64,000 bases of DNA from Nitrosomonas sp. (lineage in GTDB: Bacteria; Pseudomonadota; Gammaproteobacteria; Burkholderiales; Nitrosomonadaceae): positions 62,001-126,000 of the forward strand of contig JADKHF010000044.1 of NCBI GenBank assembly GCA_016721865.1, given 5' to 3'. The notes beneath the pieces were generated by a model. That model saw only the letters and a list, made by a program, of their open reading frames with translations. It did no database searches and had not been told where the DNA came from. The position numbers and the translations under genes are program-made. Positions 49,006 to 58,218 of this stretch are shown in pieces; the first letter of the stretch is position 1, and each line of letters starts with the position of its first letter.

Positions 49006-51352
49006 CTAGCGATTTTCAAGACGATTAAAGTCAAAGATTCCGGCTTCAATTGGGTTATCCTGTTTTGAGGCTTGGTGAATTTTGTCGGCATGGCCCCAAA
49101 ATTCTGGACTAGTTCTTCGTACTCCAAAGCGATCCATCAGCTTTGTATAGTCCGCTCGAGTTTTTAATGCCAGTACCGTGTCGACAAATTCCGCAAGCTC
49201 AGATTGATCGACACTCACGAAGGCATTAGCGTATGAGCCAACAAAACCCGTCGTTACAGTAATGGTGTCTTCTTCCGGAATTAGTTCTTTGTATTCATCG
49301 AACATTGATGTGACATTCAGATGCGCCATGTTATGTATGATAGTGACAAACTGTTGTCTATCTTTGTTATTAATCGCAACAAACATCGTTTCCGGCAGCA
49401 ATGCCGTATTGGCACCGCTAAAGGTAGCCAAGCGCGCGAACTGTTTTTCTAGCACGGGGTTATTGAGCGTTGCCAGTTCGAGTTGAGTGGATAACACCGG
49501 TTTCAGTTTTTCTTCAATTAACCCAAATAACTCCAGCTTCTCATCTTGGGTCTGGTAAGGTATGGCAGGTATTGATTGTTTCTCGAAAGTTGGATTGGTT
49601 AAATAGGCTTTGAGTTCAGGATTTGCACCGCGATACCAGTTTTCGCGTTCTCGGTTACGGGCTGTTTCTGGCAATAACTGCAGGAAATTTGATTCGCCTT
49701 CCATACGCAGAAAATCCATATAAATTCGTGATAATAACCCGTGCCCGACATTACCATAAACGTCGTAACCTGCCACCAACAGATAGTGAATTCTCTCCAG
49801 CAGCGCATAACCTATTAGCCATGCTGTTTGAGGTTTGGGGCCGACTAAGCCTTTGTGCACACTGGCACTGTCAAAGTGGCGGAACACCGTAAGTGCGGCG
49901 TTATTATTGTGTCCATCGCCATCCCAAATCAAATCGAGACTAACATCCTTCAAAGCATCCAGGTTTTCCGTTAGGAAAGCATCGAAGGCAGCATGCAGTT
50001 TGCGCTCTTTACGGGAATAAATCTGCCAGTTCAACAATGGCAGATAAACATCCCCTCTGACCGTTGGCATTTCGAGTTCTTGTTTATGGTCGATTAGAAG
50101 TTCTGAATAAGCTTTGTTTTGCCACACCTTAGGTTCAATAAAGAAGACCCAGAAATGGTCTTTAATCACATTGAGGGCTACCTGACCTCGACAAACGGGT
50201 CCCCTTGATGAAACCCTGGATGGTGTAATGTGCTTCATCTAACATAAAACGGTAGCGCGAATCCGTGGGTAATTGCTGAAAGCTGTCAAAGGGGTTGGCC
50301 GAAAGGTGGGGTTGATAGTCAGGCAGTGATGTGACCTCGTAAGGCTCTACAAAAAAGAGCTGTTGCCAGCGTGTCATGCGCGCGCTGTTGAGGGTGTAGG
50401 GCATATGGGTTTTTACAACAATAGATTCCTGTTCTTCGACAAAACGGTAGTAGACGCGATCAACACCGGGATCATCGTACGGCCGACGGGTACTGATACG
50501 CTCAAGGGGGTGCCCCGGCGGGCTTGCGGAGCGCACCAGTTTAAAATATTTAATTGGCTTGAATTCGTCAAAATGCAAATGACCCAGGAACAGGTGTTCA
50601 TAGATGTAGCGACTGACCAGCTGACCTTTAAGGCTATCGCGATTTAGGAAGGATTCCCATTGTTCTATGAGTGACGCATAGTCGCTGTCGATGGGTGGCC
50701 GCGGCGTGTAGACGGCACCCTGCGCGATCCAGTTTTTTAATACATTCTGCTCATCATTCTCGAGACCTGGCAGAGCATAGGGCATACCCCATAATGGATG
50801 TTCGCTAGCAAAATGCTGCGTAGCCTCTACTTTCGGGCAGGTTTCTTCGCGGCTTAGACCTAGCGTGAAATCATTCGATAATATGTCGGCTTGTGGCAGG
50901 GGATGTTTTTCTTTCAGTTCCAGGAGCTGATACATCAAACTGGCCTGCCGATTGGTTTCAGGCTCGTTCACATATTCGTTAAGTACAGGGAAAAACTTTT
51001 TTTCGCGCCACTCATCCACGGAGTGAGCATCTTCATAAAGGCGCGTAAGCTCGCCGGAACGTAGCCGCGTAGCGTAAACATTTTCCGTACTGGCACCACG
51101 CTCGATGCCTTCGATACTGCTGAGCTTGAGCTGGCAGGGGGCGTCGTAACAGCTGTGGCACACAACGCAGCGATTCTCCAAGATGGGCTTTACCTGGCGC
51201 CAGTAGTCGATTTGATCAGACCTGAGTTCGGCCACGATCCGCTCACGAGGTTGAGCGGGTCCATGCAGTGCCTTAAAATTGACAGTGCTAAGCGCAGCGC
51301 AGCCACTCAGTACCAGAAGAAAAAGAAAAATGAGGGTATGTTTTGAACTCAT
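49006..51352 (-). pseudogene. cti: Periplasmic fatty acid cis/trans isomerase, one frameshift
   Basis: Cti converts cis- to trans-unsaturated acyl chains in membrane phospholipids, rigidifying the membrane under solvent, heat or metal stress. N-terminal half (start 51352): lipoprotein-like signal (FLFLLVLSGC), then the c-type haem site RCVVCHSCYDAPCQLKL (CxxCH), WGMPYALPGL, GPVCRGQVALN partly. C-terminal half (to 49006): DHFWVFFIEP, VYLPLLNWQIYSRKERK, HNNNAALTVFRHFDSASVHK. Frames change near 50203 in a GGGG run; removing one G restores IKGPVCRGQVAL. About 782 residues joined, normal for Cti. Within the island, next to wrbA and copA. Confidence 0.87.
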
Positions 51353-51610
51353 GTTGTTTTACACAGCTGTAAATAGCAGTAATAATAGAATGGATATCCG
51401 TTACCTTAAACGGCATCGAAGTGCCAAAGTAAGGGTGCAATAAAGCCCACCAAATAAAGAGGAGCGTCCATTCCATTATTTTTACGCCGCTATTTACAAA
51501 CAGAACAGGCGAAAGCGCTGGTGATATTTGGCTCATCATTAAAACTTTCTGCTGGTGAAAAGTACGAGCATTATTTTTCTCTTTTTCAGAATCTTCTATC
51601 AGGGAGCTAG

Positions 51611-52283
51611 GGGGCGTTAACAATTAAGCCAGCCTCGCTAGCCGTTTCGTTTTATCGTTCACGTTGCGCGTGCAGCTTCGAAACAGGCGTTCGACCAGGT
51701 TTCGTTCTTTATAAATTTCTCGATCATACTCCGCTGAACTTCGGTTTTGTCGAGGAGGATCTCTGCACCTGACGCTTCAATGTTTTAATAGCTCGTCCGT
51801 CAGCCTTGTCGCCAAATATAATCGGCGAATCTGCTCATCGTGCGTTTGCCTGGCCGTACTGAGGCGTCCTTCTGTCAGGCAGTCACGGATTGCCAGGCTC
51901 ACTGCGCTGTTTGTCAGGTTATTTCTCTTCTGTTGTTTTTGGGGAGCACCAGCGATGCAGTTGAACTCGCGGTCATTAATATTCAGTCCTGGCCTCTGAT
52001 AAGGTCTTGAATATCGCTTCACGGCCCTTTTAGACCATCGATTATATGTGTACACGGTGCAGCCCCAGGCTCGGCAGATCGCGCCATGGTGCGCCGTGCG
52101 GCAAACCCACAGTACGGCTTCCAGGAACAAGCGGTTTTTCTCCTGTCCCCCAATCACTGGGTTTGCCCAAGGGTTCTATTCGTTTCCCTGCTCATAATCA
52201 CACATTCCTGTCATCATTAATTCACCTTCATATTCAATCTATTGGTAAATTATTGCAGAAATTACGTTAATTGTTAACGCCCC
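51611..52283 (-). mobile_element. IS5-family (IS427-like) remnant inserted at the end of wrbA
   Basis: 673 bp with matching inverted ends: GGGGCGTTAACAATTA on the left and its inverse on the right, flanked by CTAG at both sides (51607-51610, 52284-52287). Internal pieces on the minus strand: LFLEAVLWVCRTAHHGAICR (N-terminal) and YDREIYKERNLVERLF (C-terminal), with frameshifts and loss of the centre. Intact relatives are about 850 bp. Removing the IS and one CTAG restores a wrbA end reading ANKLAP and stop. Confidence 0.78.
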
Positions 52284-52878
52284 CTAGTTTGTTGGCCACT
52301 TTCGCAATATGAGAACCTTGAAAATGCGCAATTTTTATTTCATTGTCTGATGGTTGGCGTTTGCCATCGCCACCGGCCAGCGTGCTTGCCCCATACGGTG
52401 ACCCGCCGGTGATTTCACTCATGTTCATGATCTCTTGGCAGGAATAGGGAACACCCACGATGATCATGCCGTGATGGAGTAAGGTGGTATGAAACGATGT
52501 AATCGTGGTTTCCTGTCCGCCATGCTGCGTGCCTGTAGACGTAAACACACTGCCCACTTTGCCAATTAGACCGCCGCTTAGCCATAATCGGCCAGTCTGA
52601 TCCAAAAAATTGCGCATTTGCGCGCACATGTTGCCGAAACGTGTTGGTGTACCAAAGATGATCGCATCATAATTTGGCAGCTCATCAACCGTCGCAATGG
52701 GTGCTGGTTGATCCAGTTTTGCACCAACCCTCCGTGCCACTTCTTCCGACATGAGTTCGGGGACGCGTTTAACGGCAACCTCTGTATTTTCGACGCTGCG
52801 TGCACCTTCAGCTACCGCGTTGGCCATAATTTCGATATGACCATACATGCTGTAATACAAGACAAGAATTTTTGCCAT
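52267..52878 (-). CDS. wrbA: NAD(P)H:quinone oxidoreductase, WrbA type
   Basis: 203-residue flavodoxin-fold enzyme using FMN to reduce quinones by two electrons. Start 52878 after AGGAGGTGTACC. Motifs: ILVLYYSMYGHIEIMANAVA (FMN phosphate site), IIFGTPTRFGNMCAQMRNFL, GKVGSVFTSTGTQHGGQETT, and GGSPYGASTLAGGDG. The last four or five residues (GGVNN) come from the inverted repeat of the inserted IS5-family remnant; the fold should not be affected. It could detoxify quinones such as those made by the nearby tyrosinase (inference). Confidence 0.92.
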   Translation of the reverse strand: MAKILVLYYSMYGHIEIMANAVAEGARSVENTEVAVKRVPELMSEEVARRVGAKLDQPAPIATVDELPNYDAIIFGTPTRFGNMCAQMRNFLDQTGRLWLSGGLIGKVGSVFTSTGTQHGGQETTITSFHTTLLHHGMIIVGVPYSCQEIMNMSEITGGSPYGASTLAGGDGKRQPSDNEIKIAHFQGSHIAKVANKLGGVNN

Positions 52879-52994
52879 GGTACACCTCCTGATATTGAGG
52901 TTGTGAACTAAAACTATGCCAAAATTAGATAGTACTCTTTTATATAGATTATAAAATTAAAAATTTAGAAATGTTGTTTCTAAATATTCCATGC

Positions 52995-55343
52995 TTACTC
53001 CAGCTTGGTTAGGCGTAACCGCAATGCATTGACGATCACGCTGACCGAAGATAACGACATCGCTGCCGCGGCAAAAACCGGCGACAGCAAAATACCGAAG
53101 AACGGATACAACGCCCCGGCCGCGATCGGTATACCCGCTGTATTGTAGATAAAGGCGAAGAACAGATTCTGGCGAATGTTACGCATAGTTGCTTCGGATA
53201 GACGCCGTGCCCGGACAATGCCCAGCAGATCGCCGCGCAGCAAGGTTACTCCGGCGCTTTCAATCGCAACATCGGTGCCCGTGCCCATGGCAATGCCAAC
53301 ATCGGCGGTGGCCAAAGCCGGAGCATCGTTGACACCATCCCCCGCCATGGCGACCACTCGCCCTTGTTCGCGCAATCGCGTTACGATTGCCGCTTTCTGA
53401 TCAGGTAACACTTCCGCTTCCACTTCGTCGATACCCAATTGCCGAGCGACTGCTTCAGCAGTAGTGCGGTTGTCACCGGTCAGCATGACGATGCGGATGC
53501 CGTCGGCGTGCAGAGCATCAATGGCAGCAGGTGTCGATTCCTTCACCGGATCAGCGATGGCGACAATGCCAGCAATCACACCATCAACCGCCACAAAGAT
53601 CACTGTCGCGCCATTCTGACGCAGCACATCCGCTTGCGTTTCCAAGGCCCGGGCATCAATATTTAGTTCTGCGAGAAACTTGGTGTTGCCCAGCACAATC
53701 CGCTGGCCATCGACGCTGCCGAGCACGCCTTTGCCAACCGGTGAGTCGAAGCCGGTTGCCTTGACCAGCACAATTGAGCGTTCCTTCGCTGCGGTAACGA
53801 TAGCAGCAGCCAAAGGGTGCTCGCTTCCCTGTTCCAAGCTGGCCGCAAGGCGCAGCAGCTCGTTTTCGCCGATATTGCCTGCGGTGTGAATTGCCGTGAC
53901 CCTGGGTTTACCTTCGGTCAGCGTGCCGGTCTTGTCAATCACGATAGTATTGACCTTTTCCATGCGTTCCAATGCTTCGGCGTTTTTGATCAGGACACCT
54001 TCGGTCGCACCTCGTCCGACACCCACCATGATCGACATTGGTGTCGCCAGACCCAGTGCACATGGGCAGGCAATGATCAGTACGCTAACGGCGGCGATCA
54101 GTGCATAGGCCATGGCGGGAGCAGGCCCCCAGATTGACCAGGCGGCAAAGGCCAGTATGGCAGTCACAATGACTGCCGGGACAAACCAGCCAGCAACGAC
54201 GTCTGCCAGACGCTGAATCGGTGCGCGTGAACGCTGCGCCTCCGATACCATGCGGACGATTTGTGCTAGCATCGTGTCACGCCCGACTTTTTCCGCGCGC
54301 ATCACAAAACTCCCTTGTCCATTGATAGTACCGCCGATCACCTGGTCGTCTGGTTGCTTGCGAACCGGCATGGATTCACCGGTTACCATTGACTCGTCAA
54401 TATTTGAGCTGCCTTCGATCACTTGGCCATCGACGGGTACCCGGTCGCCGGGACGTACCCGTAGGCGATTACCCACCATTACCTGATCCAGGTTAATTTC
54501 CTTTTCGACATCGCCATCGTCAAGACGGCGGGCCGTCGTTGGTGACAAATTGAGCAAGGCTTTAATCGCACCGGAAGTACGTTCACGTGCGCGTAATTCC
54601 AGCACTTGGCCTAATAACACCAGCACGGTGATAACCGCCGCAGCCTCGAAATACACTGCGACCGATCCATCGCTGCTGCGGAAGGCATCGGGAAAGAGAT
54701 CGGGTGCAACGGTGGCGACAATGCTATAGATCCATGCCACACCGGTGCCCATCGCAATCAGTGTGAACATGTTCAGCGCGCGGGTTGTTATCGATTGCCA
54801 GCCGCGTACAAAGAACGGCCATCCTGACCACCACACGACTGGTGTTGCCAGCAGCAGTTGCAGCCAATTGGAAGTTTGGGGAGATAGTATATGCGCCAGC
54901 CCGATCAGATGACCGCCCATTTCCAAGATAAAAACGGGTGCGGTCAATATAAGGCCAATCCAGAAGCGGCGGCTCATGTTCGTGAGTTCCGCACTCGGTC
55001 CGGTACTGAGTGATACTTCCACCGGTTCTAATGCCATGCCGCAAATCGGACAGCTTCCCGGCCCGGCTTGCCGGATTTCCGGATGCATGGGGCAGGTATA
55101 AATGGCGCCGGGCATGGATTCCCCGGTTGGGGGCTTGCCGGTTAAATAGGTATTGGGTTCAGCCACGAATTTATCGTGACAGTGGGCAGAGCAGAAATAG
55201 TAAGTTTGTTCATCATGCTCGGCGCGATACTTCGCTGTATGTGAATCGACCGGCATTCCGCAAACGGGATCGGTCGCTATAGCACGGTGATTCGTGTGAT
55301 GATCGTGGGTATGCTGTACATGCTCGTGATGTTCGTGAGTCAT
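52995..55343 (-). CDS. copA: Cu+-exporting P1B-type ATPase with N-terminal YHS and metal-binding modules
   Basis: About 782 residues, inner membrane. N-terminus: His-rich stretch, YHS domain (DPVCGMPVDSHTAKY), then a CPMHPEIRQAGPGSCPICGM metal-binding module. Core: TGES in the actuator, the CPC metal site (IIACPCALGLATP), phosphorylation DKTGTLTEGK, SEHPLA, GDGVNDAPAL. Last two helices carry YNTAGIP and MSLSSVSVIVNALRL, giving the Asn-Tyr-Met-Ser-Ser set of P1B-1 copper pumps. Start chosen at ATG 55343 behind an AAGGA. No classical HMA domain; the YHS subclass is linked to copper delivery or tolerance. It neighbours the dicopper tyrosinase. Confidence 0.92.
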   Translation of the reverse strand: MTHEHHEHVQHTHDHHTNHRAIATDPVCGMPVDSHTAKYRAEHDEQTYYFCSAHCHDKFVAEPNTYLTGKPPTGESMPGAIYTCPMHPEIRQAGPGSCPICGMALEPVEVSLSTGPSAELTNMSRRFWIGLILTAPVFILEMGGHLIGLAHILSPQTSNWLQLLLATPVVWWSGWPFFVRGWQSITTRALNMFTLIAMGTGVAWIYSIVATVAPDLFPDAFRSSDGSVAVYFEAAAVITVLVLLGQVLELRARERTSGAIKALLNLSPTTARRLDDGDVEKEINLDQVMVGNRLRVRPGDRVPVDGQVIEGSSNIDESMVTGESMPVRKQPDDQVIGGTINGQGSFVMRAEKVGRDTMLAQIVRMVSEAQRSRAPIQRLADVVAGWFVPAVIVTAILAFAAWSIWGPAPAMAYALIAAVSVLIIACPCALGLATPMSIMVGVGRGATEGVLIKNAEALERMEKVNTIVIDKTGTLTEGKPRVTAIHTAGNIGENELLRLAASLEQGSEHPLAAAIVTAAKERSIVLVKATGFDSPVGKGVLGSVDGQRIVLGNTKFLAELNIDARALETQADVLRQNGATVIFVAVDGVIAGIVAIADPVKESTPAAIDALHADGIRIVMLTGDNRTTAEAVARQLGIDEVEAEVLPDQKAAIVTRLREQGRVVAMAGDGVNDAPALATADVGIAMGTGTDVAIESAGVTLLRGDLLGIVRARRLSEATMRNIRQNLFFAFIYNTAGIPIAAGALYPFFGILLSPVFAAAAMSLSSVSVIVNALRLRLTKLE

Positions 55344-55781
55344 AACTTGCAATCCTTATAGAGCAGGCGTTTTTGCGTTTCGGTACTTTTGCAGCTGATC
55401 ATATCTTGGTGTGATGATAGTCAGTCGCAAGCTCAAACTCAAACAATTAGTTGTAACTATTGGAAATATAAATACTTTTTCTCACAAAAAATATAAATAT
55501 CCAGAATTAAATAGGTTGTCAAACTGTTAAAATCCGATGTAACTGAATACTTTATCAGGAAAAATGAATTATCTAAATGATCAAATTTTATAAGTATTTA
55601 GTACGAAGCGCTTGCATAATATAGTTTTCCCTTTGAAAAAAAACTTTAAGGAACGATTAAATGCGATTTTCTTCTTGTCTGTCCTACTGATATAGTGCTT
55701 GAAACTGCAAGTAGGCATAAAAATAATCCCAACAATTACGGGGGTTGTCCCTGTGTTGCTGGATTAACAAGGAAAGGCGCT
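55344..55781. other. AT-rich divergent promoter region
   Basis: About 440 bases between the leftward copper ATPase and the rightward tyrosinase group. Very AT-rich from 55450 to 55660. It must contain both promoters; I see no clear MerR-type (CueR) spacer-box or other operator. A frame open from 55695 joins the gene at 55782 but lacks a ribosome site. Confidence 0.45.
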
Positions 55782-56261
55782 ATGAAACTATTTGCTGTAA
55801 TGCTGATGGTGGGTATTTCGATACTCATTCAGAGAAGCCCCACGGCAACGTCTCAGGTGCCTTTCAATTTGAAAAATATGACTTGCTACATTAAGTTAGC
55901 GGACACAAATGACTGCACAGGGATACCGACGCTTCATTCTGGTGTATTGGCTATTTCAGAAGACGGTACTTTTAAGCTAGAGGCTCAGTACGAAGGATGC
56001 TTTATGGTTGAGAATGTAACAAAATTAGGAAAATATGAGGCCTCCTCTTTCGAAGAAACAATGAGTCTTGAACTCCTGACTACCAAGACAACAGGAATGA
56101 AAGATGCGCTATTAGATTTTCCGAGAACGCTGGGATTTGCAAATTTAAATTACGATAAGCTGGATGGATACTTTGTAGACCTATCGGCTGTGATTCGTGC
56201 GCGTGGGCGCCATACAGATAATATCACTACTTCGAAACTGCAATGCGAGGGGGATAAATAA
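55782..56261 (+). CDS. Secreted four-cysteine protein of unknown function
   Basis: 159 residues, start 55782 after GGAAAGGCG. Signal peptide (MKLFAVMLMVGISILI) and a mature domain with four Cys (TCYIKL, NDCTG, EGCFMV, LQCEG), enough for two disulfides. Rich in beta-strand patterns; no family recognised. It is the first gene of the tyrosinase cluster, 133 bases before the candidate caddie gene. It might be an accessory or the export-stage partner, but nothing in the sequence shows this. Confidence 0.65.
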   Translation: MKLFAVMLMVGISILIQRSPTATSQVPFNLKNMTCYIKLADTNDCTGIPTLHSGVLAISEDGTFKLEAQYEGCFMVENVTKLGKYEASSFEETMSLELLTTKTTGMKDALLDFPRTLGFANLNYDKLDGYFVDLSAVIRARGRHTDNITTSKLQCEGDK

Positions 56262-56394
56262 CATAGCAAGAAGATGCTATCCCTTTACCGGCTTGTCAAA
56301 AGTTGTAGTGGCTAAGCTGGTAAAGGTTAAGTAAAAATTCTTTTTTATATGAAGGATAGATCAATTTTCATTATTCAAGAAAGGAGTTCATAAC

Positions 56395-56610
56395 ATGGCA
56401 CACCATAAAGAAACTTTTGAAGGTTGCACTATTGAAATAAAAGATGATGTCGACTTATCAATTAATGGAAAGGAAATTGATTACAATCATGATGAGGCAA
56501 AAAATAAGTTTTCTTCGAAATATCTGCCCTATACCCAATATGATTCGTTGTTGGAGTTAGCAAGAGAAATCGCTAAGCACACTGTCGAATTTTCCCATGT
56601 AAAAGACTAA
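56395..56610 (+). CDS. Candidate tyrosinase caddie protein, minimal MelC1-like
   Basis: 71 residues, start 56395 after AAAGGAG. Layout: HH near the N-terminus, FEGCTIEI strand, short turn, DLSINGKEIDY strand, FSSKYLPYTQYDSLLELA and a final helix REIAKHTVEF. This strand-strand-Tyr loop-helix order parallels Streptomyces MelC1 (xVDGRxLHVMR ... VSHYxPxPTPxxAARAAV), which delivers copper and places a Tyr in the active site. No signal peptide, no introduced disulfide. It ends 32 bases before the tyrosinase start, so they are almost certainly cotranscribed. The assignment is by position and pattern, not by clear homology. Confidence 0.55.
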   Translation: MAHHKETFEGCTIEIKDDVDLSINGKEIDYNHDEAKNKFSSKYLPYTQYDSLLELAREIAKHTVEFSHVKD

Positions 56611-56642
56611 TTCAAACAGACTGAGAGAAGGAGGAAATTCTC

Positions 56643-58118
56643 ATGGCTATCAGAAAAGATGCAAATACCCTGACTTCTGCTGAACGGGCAGAATTCGTTG
56701 CCGCCATTCAAGCTTTAAAAGCCGAAGGCATCTATGACCAATTTGTTCTCAGGCATGCAAACGCCAGTATGGGCGACATTCATCGATGTTCTGCCTTCCT
56801 GCCCTGGCACCGCCGTTTTATTTTTGATCTCGAGCTAGAACTTCAGCGTGTCTCTGGCAACCCAAATCTCGGGATACCCTACTGGAACTGGCCATCGGGA
56901 GGAGCGAATGCCTCCATGTGGAATGACGACTTGCTCGGGGGGAATGGGGATGCCGGTGGAGTCGTCCGCACCGGGCCATTCCGCGCTGGCCAATGGACCG
57001 TCATCAATTCCAGCGGATTGCCGGCTGGTCCGCTGATGCGCGAGTTTGGGCAAAACGGGCTGCCAACCTTACCCACTCAAGCGGAAATCAATCAAGTCAT
57101 GGCCATCATGCCATATGACGTACCTCCATGGAACATGAACAGCAATCCAAGCTTCCGTAATCAACTTGAAGGTTGGATTGGCCCCAACCTCCACAACCGT
57201 GGCCATGTCTGGGTCGGCGGCTCTATGCTGCCAATGACCTCGCCGAATGATCCGGTGTTCTTCATGAATCATTGCATGGTCGACAAGATCTGGCATGAGT
57301 GGCAATTACGCTTCCCGAATCAAGGTTATCTTCCAGCAAATGGTGGTCCTTTTGGACAAAACCTGACCGATCCAATGGGTAGTACCCCTTCAGGACAGAT
57401 CGGGGCGCGTCCTATCGATGTCCTTGACAGCACAGCTTTGGGTATTGTCTATGACGGCATAGCCCCTCAGCCTCAGCCTCAGCCACTTCTCATTGTGGTT
57501 GGAGCCAATCCAACGCAGGCTGATATCTCAACACCGGGAGAAACTGACGTTTTTCGCTTCGACATCCCGACCTTCGGTCCCCATACGATGTTTACCACCG
57601 GACCATCCGATACTTTTATGACGCTCTTTGGCCCCAATGATCCGAATGTCGAAGTGACCTCAGACGATGACGCAGGCGAAAATTTTAATTCACAAATCAC
57701 GCGGAATCTCTCGGCAGGTACCTACTATCTGCGTATTCGCCTTTATACTCCGAACTCCACAGGAAATTATGCGGTTGGCGTACGCTCTGATGGAACTGGC
57801 CCCAGTCCCATTCCCGAACTTATTGTAGATGGAGTGAGTATCAATGCGGCTATTTCTGCGGCGAATGAAAGCGATGTGTACCGATTTAATATAACGACTG
57901 AAAATATCTATACTATTGAAACAAGCGGAACGACGGATACCTTTATGACCTTGCACGGGCCGAATAGTCAGATACCGGAAATTGACAGAAATGATGACGG
58001 AGTCGCATTAAATGCACGCATTCGTCGCCAGCTGTCTCCGGGTGAGTATTTCGCTCGAGTGAGGCACTACTCGCCTATCGGAACGGGATCCTATTCCATT
58101 CGGGTAAGTCAAGGGTGA
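56643..58118 (+). CDS. Tyrosinase with two C-terminal PPC domains
   Basis: 491 residues, start 56643 after GAAGGAGGA. Type-3 copper oxidase that hydroxylates monophenols and oxidises diphenols to quinones. CuA ligands: H38, H47 and H56 (LRHAN, IHRCSAFLPWHRRF). CuB ligands: H184, H188 (LHNRGH) and H210 (FFMNHCMVDKIWHEW). The Asn after the first CuB His (N185) and a Glu eight residues before it (E176) are the pair tied to monophenolase activity in bacterial tyrosinases. Residues ~285-375 and ~385-490 are two bacterial pre-peptidase C-terminal (PPC) domains (DVFRFDIPTFG, DTFMTLFGPND; DVYRFNITTE). No signal peptide is visible. The PPC tail is unusual for a tyrosinase and may bind surfaces or block the active site. 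Confidence 0.92.
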   Translation: MAIRKDANTLTSAERAEFVAAIQALKAEGIYDQFVLRHANASMGDIHRCSAFLPWHRRFIFDLELELQRVSGNPNLGIPYWNWPSGGANASMWNDDLLGGNGDAGGVVRTGPFRAGQWTVINSSGLPAGPLMREFGQNGLPTLPTQAEINQVMAIMPYDVPPWNMNSNPSFRNQLEGWIGPNLHNRGHVWVGGSMLPMTSPNDPVFFMNHCMVDKIWHEWQLRFPNQGYLPANGGPFGQNLTDPMGSTPSGQIGARPIDVLDSTALGIVYDGIAPQPQPQPLLIVVGANPTQADISTPGETDVFRFDIPTFGPHTMFTTGPSDTFMTLFGPNDPNVEVTSDDDAGENFNSQITRNLSAGTYYLRIRLYTPNSTGNYAVGVRSDGTGPSPIPELIVDGVSINAAISAANESDVYRFNITTENIYTIETSGTTDTFMTLHGPNSQIPEIDRNDDGVALNARIRRQLSPGEYFARVRHYSPIGTGSYSIRVSQG

Positions 58119-58218
58119 TACTGAAGTCGTAAAAAGGATACGTTTGAACTCTGACCTTGCCCTGTAAAAAGTGTTTTTTAACTGATTCTAATTGGCGTTA
58201 GAAAGTGAATTAACTAGA

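Noticed and set aside
51288..51623. 111-codon minus-strand ORF between cti and the IS427-like remnant
   Set aside because: Begins inside the IS inverted repeat and overlaps the cti start; one hydrophobic stretch only, no family resemblance.
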